From NCBI GenBank assembly GCA_031376305.1, contig JANMDM010000279.1:1-12924 (forward strand): a stretch of 12,924 nucleotides of DNA. The letters run 5' to 3'. Made by a program: the position numbers and the translations under genes. Positions 1-7,485 of the stretch are shown here, in pieces. Each line of letters starts with the position of its first letter. The first letter of the stretch is position 1. Origin of the DNA: TMP-24 sp031376305 (GTDB lineage Bacteria; Pseudomonadota; Alphaproteobacteria; Rhodobacterales; Rhodobacteraceae). Under the pieces are notes generated by a model, which was not told the DNA's origin, ran no database searches, and saw nothing but the letters and a program-made list of their open reading frames with translations.

Positions 1-1338
1 GTTCATGTCGCGCAAAAAATCAATGGCTTCGTAGTTTTCGCGCCCGCCGTCCTTGTTTGGCACCCACTGCCCGTCTTGCCGTGAATAGTCGCGGTAAAGC
101 ATCGAGGCCACGGCATCGACACGCAGCCCGTCCAGATGGTACTCCTCAAGCCAATACAATGCGTTGGCGGTCAGGTAATTTGCCACCTCGCGGCGCCCGT
201 AGTTATAGATGAGGGTGTTCCAATCCTGATGGAAGCCCTCTTTCGGATCCTGATGCTCATAAAGTGCTGTGCCATCAAACCGCGCCAAGCCATGCGCGTC
301 GCTGGGGAAATGCCCCGGCACCCAGTCGAGGATGACACCCAGACCGGCCTGATGCGCGGCATCGACAAAGGCCGCAAATTCAGCCGACGTGCCGTGGCGG
401 ATCGTTGGCGCATAAAGCCCGACAGGTTGATACCCCCAGGATCCGTCAAACGGATGCTCGGTGATCGGCAACAGCTCCAGATGCGTAAAGCCCAAATCCT
501 TGACGTAAGGGATCAGGTCGGCGGCAAGCTCGGCATAGCTTAGCATCCGCCCACCTTCGATGCGCTTCCAAGACCCCAGATGCACCTCGTAGATGGAAAT
601 TGCAGCGTCGGTCTGGTGGCGCCTGGCGCGCCCGGCCATCCAGGCGCTATCTTGCCAGGCATGTTGCGACAGCTTGCGCACTACCGACCCCGTAGCAGGC
701 GGATGTTCAGACCCGAACCCCACCGGATCGGCCTTTAACGGCATCACCCCGTCTGCGGTCATGATTTCGTATTTATAGACGGCACCTTCACCGACACCGG
801 GCAAAAACACTTCCCATACGCCCGTAGCCCCGCGTCGGCGCATCATGGCGCGGCGACCGTCCCAAAAGTTGAAATCCCCGACGACAGAAACCCGCACGGC
901 ATTGGGGGCCCACACGGCAAAATGGGTACCATCGGTGCCCTGATGGGTAATGGGATGGGCTCCGAGCACCTGCCAAAGCCGTTGATGGGCACCCTCGCCG
1001 ATCAGATAGTCGTCAATTTCGCCAAGGACGGGGGCGAAGCAATAGGGGTCTTGCCATTGCCAAGTGCTGCCATCGGCGGTCTCGGCCTTCAGGTGATAGG
1101 GTTTTGATTTAGGGACTGCGCCGGTAAAGATGGTGCTGGCGTCCGGATGTGGCAGCAGCGGAAGCGCTTTGGTCGCGGTGACGGCCCAAACCTTGACGGC
1201 ACCGGGCACCAAGGCCGTCACCAGACCATCATGAGGGCCAAGCACGTCGAAAGGCACTGCAAATGATCCTTCGGCGACGGCTTGGGCCGTCTTGGCAGCG
1301 ATCAGCCGCTTCGGCTCATTCTTCGCCCCGTTCCCCAA
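1..1338 (-). CDS. glgB: 1,4-alpha-glucan (glycogen) branching enzyme GlgB, 3' end cut by window edge
   Basis: Cytoplasmic GH13 enzyme that cuts alpha-1,4 chains of nascent glycogen and rejoins them as alpha-1,6 branches. The frame is open from 1338 to the left edge and gives 446 residues; E. coli GlgB has 728, so roughly the last 280 are outside. From the start I see an N-terminal domain (about 20-110), a CBM48-type module with VWAPNAVRVSVVGDFNFWDG (142-161), then the GH13 barrel: SIYEVHLGSW (248-257), HPFDGSWGYQPVGLYAP (295-311), DWVPGHFPSD (338-347) and GLRVDAVAS (404-412). Asp408 is the expected nucleophile, close to E. coli Asp405. The catalytic Glu and transition-state Asp lie beyond the edge. 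The start is a TTG, chosen because GGAGG sits 7 nt upstream and an in-frame TAG (the glgP stop) lies 7 codons before it. The gap to glgP is 21 nt, so the two are surely co-transcribed. Identity is secure; the exact start is likely. Confidence 0.95.
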   Translation of the reverse strand, partial: MGNGAKNEPKRLIAAKTAQAVAEGSFAVPFDVLGPHDGLVTALVPGAVKVWAVTATKALPLLPHPDASTIFTGAVPKSKPYHLKAETADGSTWQWQDPYCFAPVLGEIDDYLIGEGAHQRLWQVLGAHPITHQGTDGTHFAVWAPNAVRVSVVGDFNFWDGRRAMMRRRGATGVWEVFLPGVGEGAVYKYEIMTADGVMPLKADPVGFGSEHPPATGSVVRKLSQHAWQDSAWMAGRARRHQTDAAISIYEVHLGSWKRIEGGRMLSYAELAADLIPYVKDLGFTHLELLPITEHPFDGSWGYQPVGLYAPTIRHGTSAEFAAFVDAAHQAGLGVILDWVPGHFPSDAHGLARFDGTALYEHQDPKEGFHQDWNTLIYNYGRREVANYLTANALYWLEEYHLDGLRVDAVASMLYRDYSRQDGQWVPNKDGGRENYEAIDFLRDMN

Positions 1339-1342
1339 GCCG

Positions 1343-1352
1343 TCACCTCCCC
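1343..1352 (-). promoter_or_regulatory. Ribosome binding site that fixes the TTG start of glgB
   Basis: The minus strand reads GGGGAGGTGA in the 21-nt gap after the glgP stop. The GGAGG core ends 7 nt before TTG at 1338. A GTG inside this motif (1346) and an ATG further on are in other frames that stop at once, so TTG is the only initiation codon properly spaced in the glgB frame. Confidence 0.75.
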
Positions 1353-1359
1353 AATCGCG

Positions 1360-3774
1360 CTAAAGCACCGATTCCGCGTTCCAGATATCTTTCATGTAAC
1401 CACGGATCGCCCGGTCCGAGGAGAAAAAGCCCATCCGTGCGGTATTCAAAACCGCCATGCGGAACCAGCGGGCCGGGTCGTGGTAGGCGACCTCAACCTC
1501 GGCCTGCGCGGCCTGATAAGCGTCAAAATCGGCGGCGACGAGGAAATGGTCATGGTTCCACATGCGGTCCACCAGCCCGTAGTAGCGGTCGGGTTGGCCG
1601 GGACTGAAGCGGCCTTCGGCGATCATCTGCAAGACATCGCGCAGGGATTGGCTGGCCTCGATCGCATGGCGGGCGTGCAAGACATTCTTGCGGCGGTCCA
1701 GAACCTCATCCGCGGTCAGACCGAACAGAAAGAAATTCTCGGCTCCGACCCGTTCGCGGATTTCGACATTGGCCCCGTCCAGCGTGCCGATGGTCATGGC
1801 CCCGTTCAGGGCGAATTTCATGTTGCCAGTGCCCGAAGCTTCCATTCCGGCGGTTGAAATCTGTTCTGAAAGATCCGCGGCCGGAACCAGACGCTCGGCC
1901 ATCGAGACGTTGTAATTGGCTGGATAGATCACCCGCAACAGCCCACGGGTTTCAACATCCGCATTAATGACAGTCGCCACATCATTGATAAGATGAATTA
2001 TTTCTTTGGCGACGGCGTAACCGGGAGCGGACTTTCCGGCAAAAACCTTAACACGCGGCACAAAGTCCTGATTGGGGTTGCAGCGGATACGCTGCCAAAG
2101 GGCTACAGTTTCCAGAATATTCAAAAGCTGGCGTTTGTATTCATGGATACGCTTGACCTGCACGTCGATCATCGCGTCCGGGTTGAGGGTTATGCCGACT
2201 TGCGCCCCCAGCCAATTGGTCACCGCGACCTTATTGCTGCGCTTTGCTGCGGCAAAATCGGCGCGGAATCCCGCGTCATCAGCCATTGGCTGCAAGCTCT
2301 CCAAACGGTCAAGGTCTGCCTCCCAGCCAGGCCCGATGGCTTTGCTGATCAGCCCGGACAGCGCCGGATTGGCGAGTTTCAACCAGCGGCGCGGGGTGAT
2401 GCCATTGGTCTGGTTAATAATTCTGCCCGGATGCAGACGATCAAGTTCGGGGAAAAGCGTCCGCTTGACCAGATCGGTGTGCAGCGCTGAAACCCCATTG
2501 ACCTTATGCGACATCACAAAGGCCAGATCACCCATATGCACCTGATTGTCGCGCAAGATTGCGGCATTGGCGGGCCGCCCCGGATTGGTGCTGGCGTGCC
2601 AGGCGTCGATGTCCTCAATAATCTGCATATGGCGGGGCAAAACATTGCCCATCGCCCAGGTGGACCAACATTCCAGCGCCTCGGGAAGCAGCGTGTGGTT
2701 GGTATAACCAAGGGTCGACAGCGCAATCGGGGCCGCCTCGGCAAAGCTCAGGCCATTCTCATCCACCAAAAGCCGGATCAATTCTGGTCCGGCAATCGCC
2801 GGATGGGTATCGTTCATCTGAATCGCGACGTGCGCGGAAAGCGCCGTCAGGTCGGAATGGGTGTCTTTGTAACGCCGCAAAAGATCTTGCAGCGCCGCCG
2901 AGGTCAGGAAGTATTCCTGCTTCAGACGCAGTTCCTTGCCTTGTGGGGTCGTGTCATCGGGGTAAAGCACCCGGCTCAGCGTGCGGGCCAAGGCTTCAGG
3001 TTCAGCCGCTGCGGCAAAGTCGCCGCGATTAAAGCGGCCAAGGTCGAAAAGCGTGGTGGGTTTGGCCCCCCACAGCCGGAGCGTATTGGCCCACCGCCCC
3101 TGCCAGCCGATGACCGGCATGTCGTAAGCCGAAGCGATGACTGTTTCAGCGGGCACCCAGCGCTTGCGACCGTCCACCTGTTCCACCTGCCCCTTGAAGC
3201 CAATGGTATAGGCGACCTCTGGCCGCTCAAACTCCCACGGGTTGCGGGTATTCAGCCAGTCTTCCGGTGCTTCCACCTGTTGACCGGCCTCAAACCGCTG
3301 GCGAAACAGCCCGTGTTCATAGCGGATACCGTACCCATAGGCGGGGCAACCCAGAGTCGCCATGCTTTCCATATAACAGGCCGCCAACCGCCCAAGGCCG
3401 CCATTGCCGAGTGCCGCGTCGGGTTCATCCTGGGCAACCAGCATCAGATCAACGCCCAGTTCTTGTGAAACATCGCGCAAGGCATCGTATAGCCCAAGGT
3501 TGATTGCCGCATCGGAGAGGATCCGGCCGATCAAAAACTCCATCGACAGGTAGTAAACCCGCTTGGAATCCTTTGCCCAGGTGCGCCGGGTCGCAGAAAA
3601 CCACGGCCCGACAATCCTGTCCCGCAGCGCAAAAGACAGCGCCATGCGCCAGTCATAGACCGCCGCATGGTCCGGGTCCTTGCCAAGGGTAAAAGTCAGA
3701 TGTCGTAAGACATCGCTGCGCAAGGCATCGCGTGTCAGGGCGGTTGGGATCGGATCAGAGTTCATAGGCACCAT
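1360..3774 (-). CDS. glgP: Glycogen phosphorylase
   Basis: PLP-dependent GT35 enzyme of the cytoplasm. It uses inorganic phosphate to release glucose-1-phosphate from the non-reducing ends of glycogen or maltodextrin. At 804 residues it matches E. coli GlgP (815) and is complete. Visible family blocks: YYLSMEFLIGR (74-84), LGNGGLGRLAACYMES (122-137), the GYGIRYEHG block (147-155), MNDTHPA, VNGVSALH, TNGITPRRW, DVQVKRIHEYKRQ, and the PLP site EASGTGNMKFALNGAMTIG, whose Lys653 should hold the cofactor. The C-terminus (FFSSDRAIRGYMKDIW) resembles GlgP more than MalP. The start is uncertain: ATG at 3774 and a second ATG at 3765 are both possible, and neither has a clear Shine-Dalgarno. It follows phoB by 140 bp on the same strand and is tightly linked to glgB. 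A LacI-type operator-like palindrome about 100 bp upstream suggests its own sugar-responsive control; this is inference. Confidence 0.97.
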   Translation of the reverse strand: MVPMNSDPIPTALTRDALRSDVLRHLTFTLGKDPDHAAVYDWRMALSFALRDRIVGPWFSATRRTWAKDSKRVYYLSMEFLIGRILSDAAINLGLYDALRDVSQELGVDLMLVAQDEPDAALGNGGLGRLAACYMESMATLGCPAYGYGIRYEHGLFRQRFEAGQQVEAPEDWLNTRNPWEFERPEVAYTIGFKGQVEQVDGRKRWVPAETVIASAYDMPVIGWQGRWANTLRLWGAKPTTLFDLGRFNRGDFAAAAEPEALARTLSRVLYPDDTTPQGKELRLKQEYFLTSAALQDLLRRYKDTHSDLTALSAHVAIQMNDTHPAIAGPELIRLLVDENGLSFAEAAPIALSTLGYTNHTLLPEALECWSTWAMGNVLPRHMQIIEDIDAWHASTNPGRPANAAILRDNQVHMGDLAFVMSHKVNGVSALHTDLVKRTLFPELDRLHPGRIINQTNGITPRRWLKLANPALSGLISKAIGPGWEADLDRLESLQPMADDAGFRADFAAAKRSNKVAVTNWLGAQVGITLNPDAMIDVQVKRIHEYKRQLLNILETVALWQRIRCNPNQDFVPRVKVFAGKSAPGYAVAKEIIHLINDVATVINADVETRGLLRVIYPANYNVSMAERLVPAADLSEQISTAGMEASGTGNMKFALNGAMTIGTLDGANVEIRERVGAENFFLFGLTADEVLDRRKNVLHARHAIEASQSLRDVLQMIAEGRFSPGQPDRYYGLVDRMWNHDHFLVAADFDAYQAAQAEVEVAYHDPARWFRMAVLNTARMGFFSSDRAIRGYMKDIWNAESVL

Positions 3775-3914
3775 TTACGGGTCAGCGGAAAAATCATGTC
3801 AATCCCGATTGCCCAGAAAATTTGCGGCACGTCAAGAATTAGGACACTGAGAAAAGCCTTTGGGCGCCGATTGTGTTACCGCTAACACAGTCGGCTTGCG
3901 TTCCGCCTTGCAGA
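3775..3914. other. phoB-glgP spacer with possible glgP promoter
   Basis: This 140-bp gap holds the operator-like palindrome at 3872-3889. On the minus strand a TTGACG occurs near 3831 and a TTGACA near 3803, either of which could be a -35 element, but neither has a convincing -10 at 16-18 bp. I see no Pho box and no intrinsic terminator, so read-through from phoB into glgP cannot be excluded. Confidence 0.35.
3872..3889. promoter_or_regulatory. Operator-like palindrome upstream of glgP (LacI-family type)
   Basis: TGTGTTACCGCTAACACA consists of two perfect 7-bp arms (TGTGTTA and TAACACA) around CCGC, giving the core TTAnCGnTAA. That core is typical of LacI/GalR-family operators, for example the GntR-like TGTTACCGGTAACA. 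It lies 97 bp before the glgP ATG and 25 bp after the phoB stop, in the only spacer between the Pho and glycogen genes. Neither strand has a T-run after the hairpin, so it is a poor intrinsic terminator. The regulator is not in the window. An mRNA stem-loop function remains possible. Confidence 0.5.
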
Positions 3915-4604
3915 CTACCCCAGCGCGTAGCCCGCGCCCCGCACCGTGCGTAGAGGATCCTCATCGCCATAGCTGCAAAGTGCCTTGCGCAAGCGGCCAA
4001 CATGAACATCCACGGTGCGCGTGTCGACATAGATGTCGCGCCCCCAGACCCGGTCAAGAAGCTGCTCGCGGCTCCAGACGCGGCCGGGTTTTTCCATGAA
4101 CGTCGCCAGCAGGCGGAACTCGGTTGGCCCGAGCTTCAAGAGATTGGCCCCACGGTGGACCCGGTGGCTGGTGGCATCCAGGGTGATATTGCCGAACTCC
4201 AACACCTCGCCCTGACTGGCGGGGCGGGTACGGCGCAGTTGCGTGCGGACGCGGGCCATAAGTTCGGCCACCGAATAGGGTTTGACCATATAGTCATCGG
4301 CGCCGGTTTCCAGCCCGCGCACCAGATCCACCTCTTCCGAACGGGCCGACAGCATGATGATCGGTACGCCCTTGGTTTCCGGGCGTGATTTCAGGCGGCG
4401 GCAAACCTCGATCCCAGACACATTGGGCAGCATCCAGTCGAGGACGATCAGATCGGGAATGTCTTCGGCAACCAGAAGCAAGGCTTCCTCGCCGTTGTCC
4501 GCCTGACTGACGCGAAAACCCTGTGCTTCAAGGTTATAGGCCAGAACCTCGCGCTGTGCGGGCTCATCTTCGACAACCAGGACGCAAGGTGTTGTGCGAT
4601 TCAT
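3915..4604 (-). CDS. phoB: Phosphate regulon response regulator PhoB
   Basis: OmpR-family DNA-binding regulator that is phosphorylated by PhoR under Pi limitation and activates genes with Pho boxes. Its 229 residues match E. coli PhoB (229). The receiver domain (about 6-120) has the acidic pair Glu12-Asp13, phospho-acceptor Asp56 in LIVLDWMLPNVSG, Ser86 in the switch position (IIMLSARSEE) and Lys108 in DDYMVKPYS. The C-terminal winged helix (about 130-229) contains LGPTEFRLL, GRVWSREQLLDRVWG and VDVHVGRLRKAL, the recognition-helix region of the OmpR/PhoB family. The ATG is 2 bp after the phoU stop, which points to translational coupling; no separate strong ribosome binding site is visible. 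It is the last gene of the pst-pho cluster, with PhoR encoded at the other end. All catalytic residues are intact. Confidence 0.96.
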   Translation of the reverse strand: MNRTTPCVLVVEDEPAQREVLAYNLEAQGFRVSQADNGEEALLLVAEDIPDLIVLDWMLPNVSGIEVCRRLKSRPETKGVPIIMLSARSEEVDLVRGLETGADDYMVKPYSVAELMARVRTQLRRTRPASQGEVLEFGNITLDATSHRVHRGANLLKLGPTEFRLLATFMEKPGRVWSREQLLDRVWGRDIYVDTRTVDVHVGRLRKALCSYGDEDPLRTVRGAGYALG

Positions 4605-4606
4605 CG

Positions 4607-5323
4607 TCAGCGATCCGCAGATTTGCCAAGGTCGGCAACGTTTTCGGCTTTGGGGCGCGGATCCTCGGGAAGCACGCCGGTGATCAGATAGATGACCTGC
4701 TCGGCAATAGCGGTCGCGTGATCCCCCATCCGTTCGGTGTTTTTCGCAATAAAATGCAAGTGCATACAGGCGGTGATATTGCGCGGGTCTTCCATCATAT
4801 GGGTCAGAAATTCGCGAAACAGCGCATTGTACAACTGATCGACTTCGCGGTCACGTTGCAGCACGTCCTGGGCAAGGTCCAGATGCCTGCCCGCATAGGC
4901 GTCGAGCGCATCAGACAGCATTTCGGTCACCGTCTTTGCCATGCGCTTAAGCGAACCGCCGGCGCCGGCGATGACATGCAATTGCCCCAGAGCCTGGGTC
5001 CGCTTGGCCATGTTCTTGGCATAATCGCCGACCCGCTCAAGGCTGGAGGAGATCTTCATCACCGCCAGAACCATGCGAAGATCCGAAGCCGTGGGCGCAC
5101 GCAGCGCAATAAGGCGGGCAACTTCCTCGTTGATCTTCAGCTCAAGCGCATCAATGGCTTTATCATTTTGGCGCACCTGCTCGGCTAAATCTTCGTTGCG
5201 CGATTCAAGGGCCTGAGCCGCATCCAGGATCGCGGTTTCGACCATGCCGCCCATGCGCATGACCAAGGCCTGAATGGCTTCCAGATCGCGATCAAAAGCA
5301 CGGGCAATATGTTGTTCAGCCAT
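4607..5323 (-). CDS. phoU: Phosphate transport system regulator PhoU
   Basis: Cytoplasmic all-helical protein that links the Pst transporter to PhoR and keeps the regulon off when Pi is ample; loss of PhoU often deregulates Pi uptake. It has 238 residues, the usual length (E. coli 241). Two tandem PhoU repeats are visible, each with the metal-binding signature: SLERVGDYAKN (94-104) in the first and NTERMGDHATAIAEQV (195-210) in the second. The opening HIARAFDRDLEAI matches the family N-terminus. The ATG at 5323 has GGAGG 6 nt upstream, placed in the 11-bp gap after pstB. The tail after about residue 218 is Pro- and charge-rich and looks disordered. It is co-transcribed with pstB and phoB. Confidence 0.95.
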   Translation of the reverse strand: MAEQHIARAFDRDLEAIQALVMRMGGMVETAILDAAQALESRNEDLAEQVRQNDKAIDALELKINEEVARLIALRAPTASDLRMVLAVMKISSSLERVGDYAKNMAKRTQALGQLHVIAGAGGSLKRMAKTVTEMLSDALDAYAGRHLDLAQDVLQRDREVDQLYNALFREFLTHMMEDPRNITACMHLHFIAKNTERMGDHATAIAEQVIYLITGVLPEDPRPKAENVADLGKSADR

Positions 5324-5334
5324 AATGTTCCTCC

Positions 5335-6132
5335 TCAGCCAATGCGGCCGGTGATGTAGCTTTCGGTGCGCGGATCGCGCGGATTGGTGAAAATTTGCGC
5401 GGTTTCGCCATATTCGACAAGATGCCCAAGGTGGAAGAACGCGGTCTTTTGGCTGACGCGGGCGGCTTGCTGCATCGAATGGGTGACGATCACCACCGAG
5501 AAATTTGACCGCAGCTCGTCGATCAGCTCCTCGACCTGCGCCGTGGCAATCGGGTCAAGGGCCGAACACGGCTCGTCCATCAGCAGCACTTCGGGCTCGG
5601 TCGCCACCGCGCGGGCAATACACAAGCGTTGTTGCTGGCCACCCGAAAGTCCGGTGCCGGGGGCTTGCAGCCGGTCCTTTACTTCGCCCCACAGGGCCGC
5701 CCGGCGCAGGGACTTCTCTACCACCTCATCCAGTTCGGCGCGGTTGCGGGTCAGGCCGTGGATGCGCGGGCCATAGGCCACATTGTCATAGATTGATTTC
5801 GGAAAAGGGTTGGGCTTTTGAAAGACCATGCCGACTTTGGCGCGCAACTGCACCGGATCAACACGGCGGTCATAGATATCTTCGGTTTCAAGATGGATCG
5901 CCCCTTCGACCCTGCAGCCGGCAATCGTATCGTTCATCCGGTTCAGGCAGCGTAAAAACGTGGATTTTCCGCAACCCGACGGTCCGATAAAGGCGGTGAC
6001 CGTGCGGTCAAGGATATCGACATCGACATCTTTCAGCGCGTGGTTGGTCCCGTAATGCACCTGCACCTTGCGGGCAGTCATCTTGGCGGTCTGGGTTTGC
6101 ACGTCTCTCTCCGTCACTCGCATGTCATTCAT
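5335..6132 (-). CDS. pstB: Phosphate ABC transporter ATP-binding protein PstB
   Basis: ATPase that powers high-affinity Pi import through PstCA at the inner face of the cytoplasmic membrane. Its 265 residues fit the family (E. coli 257). Motifs in order: Walker A GPSGCGKST (50-58), Q-loop with Gln105 in VFQKPNPFPKSIYDN, ABC signature LSGGQQQRLCIARA (162-175), Walker B VLLMDEP with Asp186 and Glu187, D-loop SALDP and switch His218 in VIVTHSM. The FQKPNPFP stretch is characteristic of PstB rather than other importers. ATG at 6132 is preceded by GGGGGAG at good spacing, 12 bp after the pstA stop. The first 20 residues form a short extension that could vary if translation begins at Met4 or Met18. 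All ATPase residues are present. Confidence 0.97.
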   Translation of the reverse strand: MNDMRVTERDVQTQTAKMTARKVQVHYGTNHALKDVDVDILDRTVTAFIGPSGCGKSTFLRCLNRMNDTIAGCRVEGAIHLETEDIYDRRVDPVQLRAKVGMVFQKPNPFPKSIYDNVAYGPRIHGLTRNRAELDEVVEKSLRRAALWGEVKDRLQAPGTGLSGGQQQRLCIARAVATEPEVLLMDEPCSALDPIATAQVEELIDELRSNFSVVIVTHSMQQAARVSQKTAFFHLGHLVEYGETAQIFTNPRDPRTESYITGRIG

Positions 6133-6144
6133 AGCATACTCCCC

Positions 6145-7485
6145 CTACCAGCGCCGCTCGAACCGGCGGCGCAGGATTATCGCCACCGCGTTCATCACCA
6201 GAAGGAAGGCCAGAAGCACAATAATCGCCCCCGATGCGCGCTCGACAAAGGCCGGATCCGCGCGCTGGGTCCAGGAATAGATCTGGACCGGCAGGGCGGT
6301 CGCGGGGTCAAAAAGCCCTTCCAGCGGCAGACCGGGATAGTCGCGCACAAAGGCCACCATGCCGATCAGCAGCAAGGGGGCAGTTTCGCCCAGGGCCTGT
6401 GCCAGACCGATGATCATGCCGGTCAGAATCCCGGGGGCGGCCAGCGGCAAGACATGATGCAGCACCGATTGCATCTTCGATGCCCCGACCCCCAAAGCCG
6501 CATCGCGGATCGACGGTGGCACCGCCTTCAGCGCCGCCCGCGCCGGAATGATGATCCGCGGCAGCGTCATCAGCGTCAGCACCAGCCCGCCGACAATCGG
6601 CGCCGACTGCGGCAGACCGGTAAAATTGATGAAGACTGCCAGACCCAGGATGCCAAAAACAATCGACGGCACCGCCGCCAGATTCGAGATATTCACCTCA
6701 ATAATATCGGTGAAGCGGTTTTTTGCGGCGAATTCCTCAAGGTAGACCGCCGCCGACACGCCGATCGGCAGCGACAGGAACAAGACCACCAGCATCATAT
6801 AGGCCGATCCGATGACCGCCACGCCAAGCCCCGCCGCTTCGGGGCGCTTTTCCGAGGCGTCGGGGGCGGTGATGAACGCCCAGTTGAAACTGGTCTTCAT
6901 CATTCCGGCAGCGGTCAGCGCATCCGCCAAGGCCAATTGTTCGGGCTTAACCTTGTTATCCTTGGCGGCTTCTTCTTTGGTCACGCGGCCCTTGAAGTAG
7001 CCATCCACACGCGACCCCACCAAAAGCCGGAATTCCAGCGTTTGGCCGATAAGTGTCGGATCCGCCAATACCCGGTCGCGGACCGAGGCCGGCGCCTCTT
7101 CGGACAGGATCGCGGCGATATCCTTGGCGCTGAGGCCCTCAACAGGAATGCCCTTGTCTTTCAGCGCCGCCTCCAGGGATGCGGCAATCACCTTGGCATA
7201 GCCCAGGGTCGTAACCTTTTTCATCACGGCCAGATCGCGGGTGCCGGATTTATCCAGCTTTGCCTCGGTCAGTTCCACCGGAATGGTCACATAAGTCTGC
7301 CGGAAAGCCGACGCGCCATTGGCGAAGATCGAGATCAGCAGCACCGCCAGCAGGGTCATTGACACCAGCACGGCGGCCAGCCCGTAAGCCCGAAACCGCG
7401 CCTCGGCCCGGTTGCGGGCCATGGTGCGCAGATCGGGCATCAGAAGTGAGCCTTTGATGGCAGGATTGGCCGGGGTATTGGTCAT
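6145..7485 (-). CDS. pstA: Phosphate ABC transporter permease PstA, long alphaproteobacterial form
   Basis: Membrane subunit that forms the Pi channel together with PstC. At 446 residues it is about 150 longer than E. coli PstA (296). The extra length is one hydrophilic segment (about 57-215) after the first membrane helix (35-55), presumably periplasmic; this resembles the DUF3333 N-terminal region known in alphaproteobacterial PstA. The conserved permease core follows (218-438), with ISNLAAVPSIVFGILGLAV (266-284) and the EAA loop RDAALGVGASKMQSVLHHVL (327-346), then GETAPLLLIG (366-375). The ATG overlaps the pstC stop by 4 bp (ATGA), and GGGAG lies about 9 nt upstream inside pstC, a classic coupled start. 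The insertion may contact PstS or shape substrate access, but that is speculation. Identity is secure. Confidence 0.95.
   Translation of the reverse strand: MTNTPANPAIKGSLLMPDLRTMARNRAEARFRAYGLAAVLVSMTLLAVLLISIFANGASAFRQTYVTIPVELTEAKLDKSGTRDLAVMKKVTTLGYAKVIAASLEAALKDKGIPVEGLSAKDIAAILSEEAPASVRDRVLADPTLIGQTLEFRLLVGSRVDGYFKGRVTKEEAAKDNKVKPEQLALADALTAAGMMKTSFNWAFITAPDASEKRPEAAGLGVAVIGSAYMMLVVLFLSLPIGVSAAVYLEEFAAKNRFTDIIEVNISNLAAVPSIVFGILGLAVFINFTGLPQSAPIVGGLVLTLMTLPRIIIPARAALKAVPPSIRDAALGVGASKMQSVLHHVLPLAAPGILTGMIIGLAQALGETAPLLLIGMVAFVRDYPGLPLEGLFDPATALPVQIYSWTQRADPAFVERASGAIIVLLAFLLVMNAVAIILRRRFERRW

Noticed and set aside
2506..3468. 320-codon open frame on the plus strand
   Set aside because: Antisense shadow of glgP, which has intact family motifs throughout this stretch.
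3872..3889. Intrinsic terminator for phoB
   Set aside because: The stem is only 7 bp, AT-rich at its base, and not followed by a T-run on the minus strand; the operator reading fits better.
6040..7362. 440-codon open frame on the plus strand
   Set aside because: It lies opposite pstA and the pstB start. Its translation is rich in His, Arg and Gln with no recognisable motif, as expected for the antisense of a GC-rich gene, while pstA and pstB are unmistakable.
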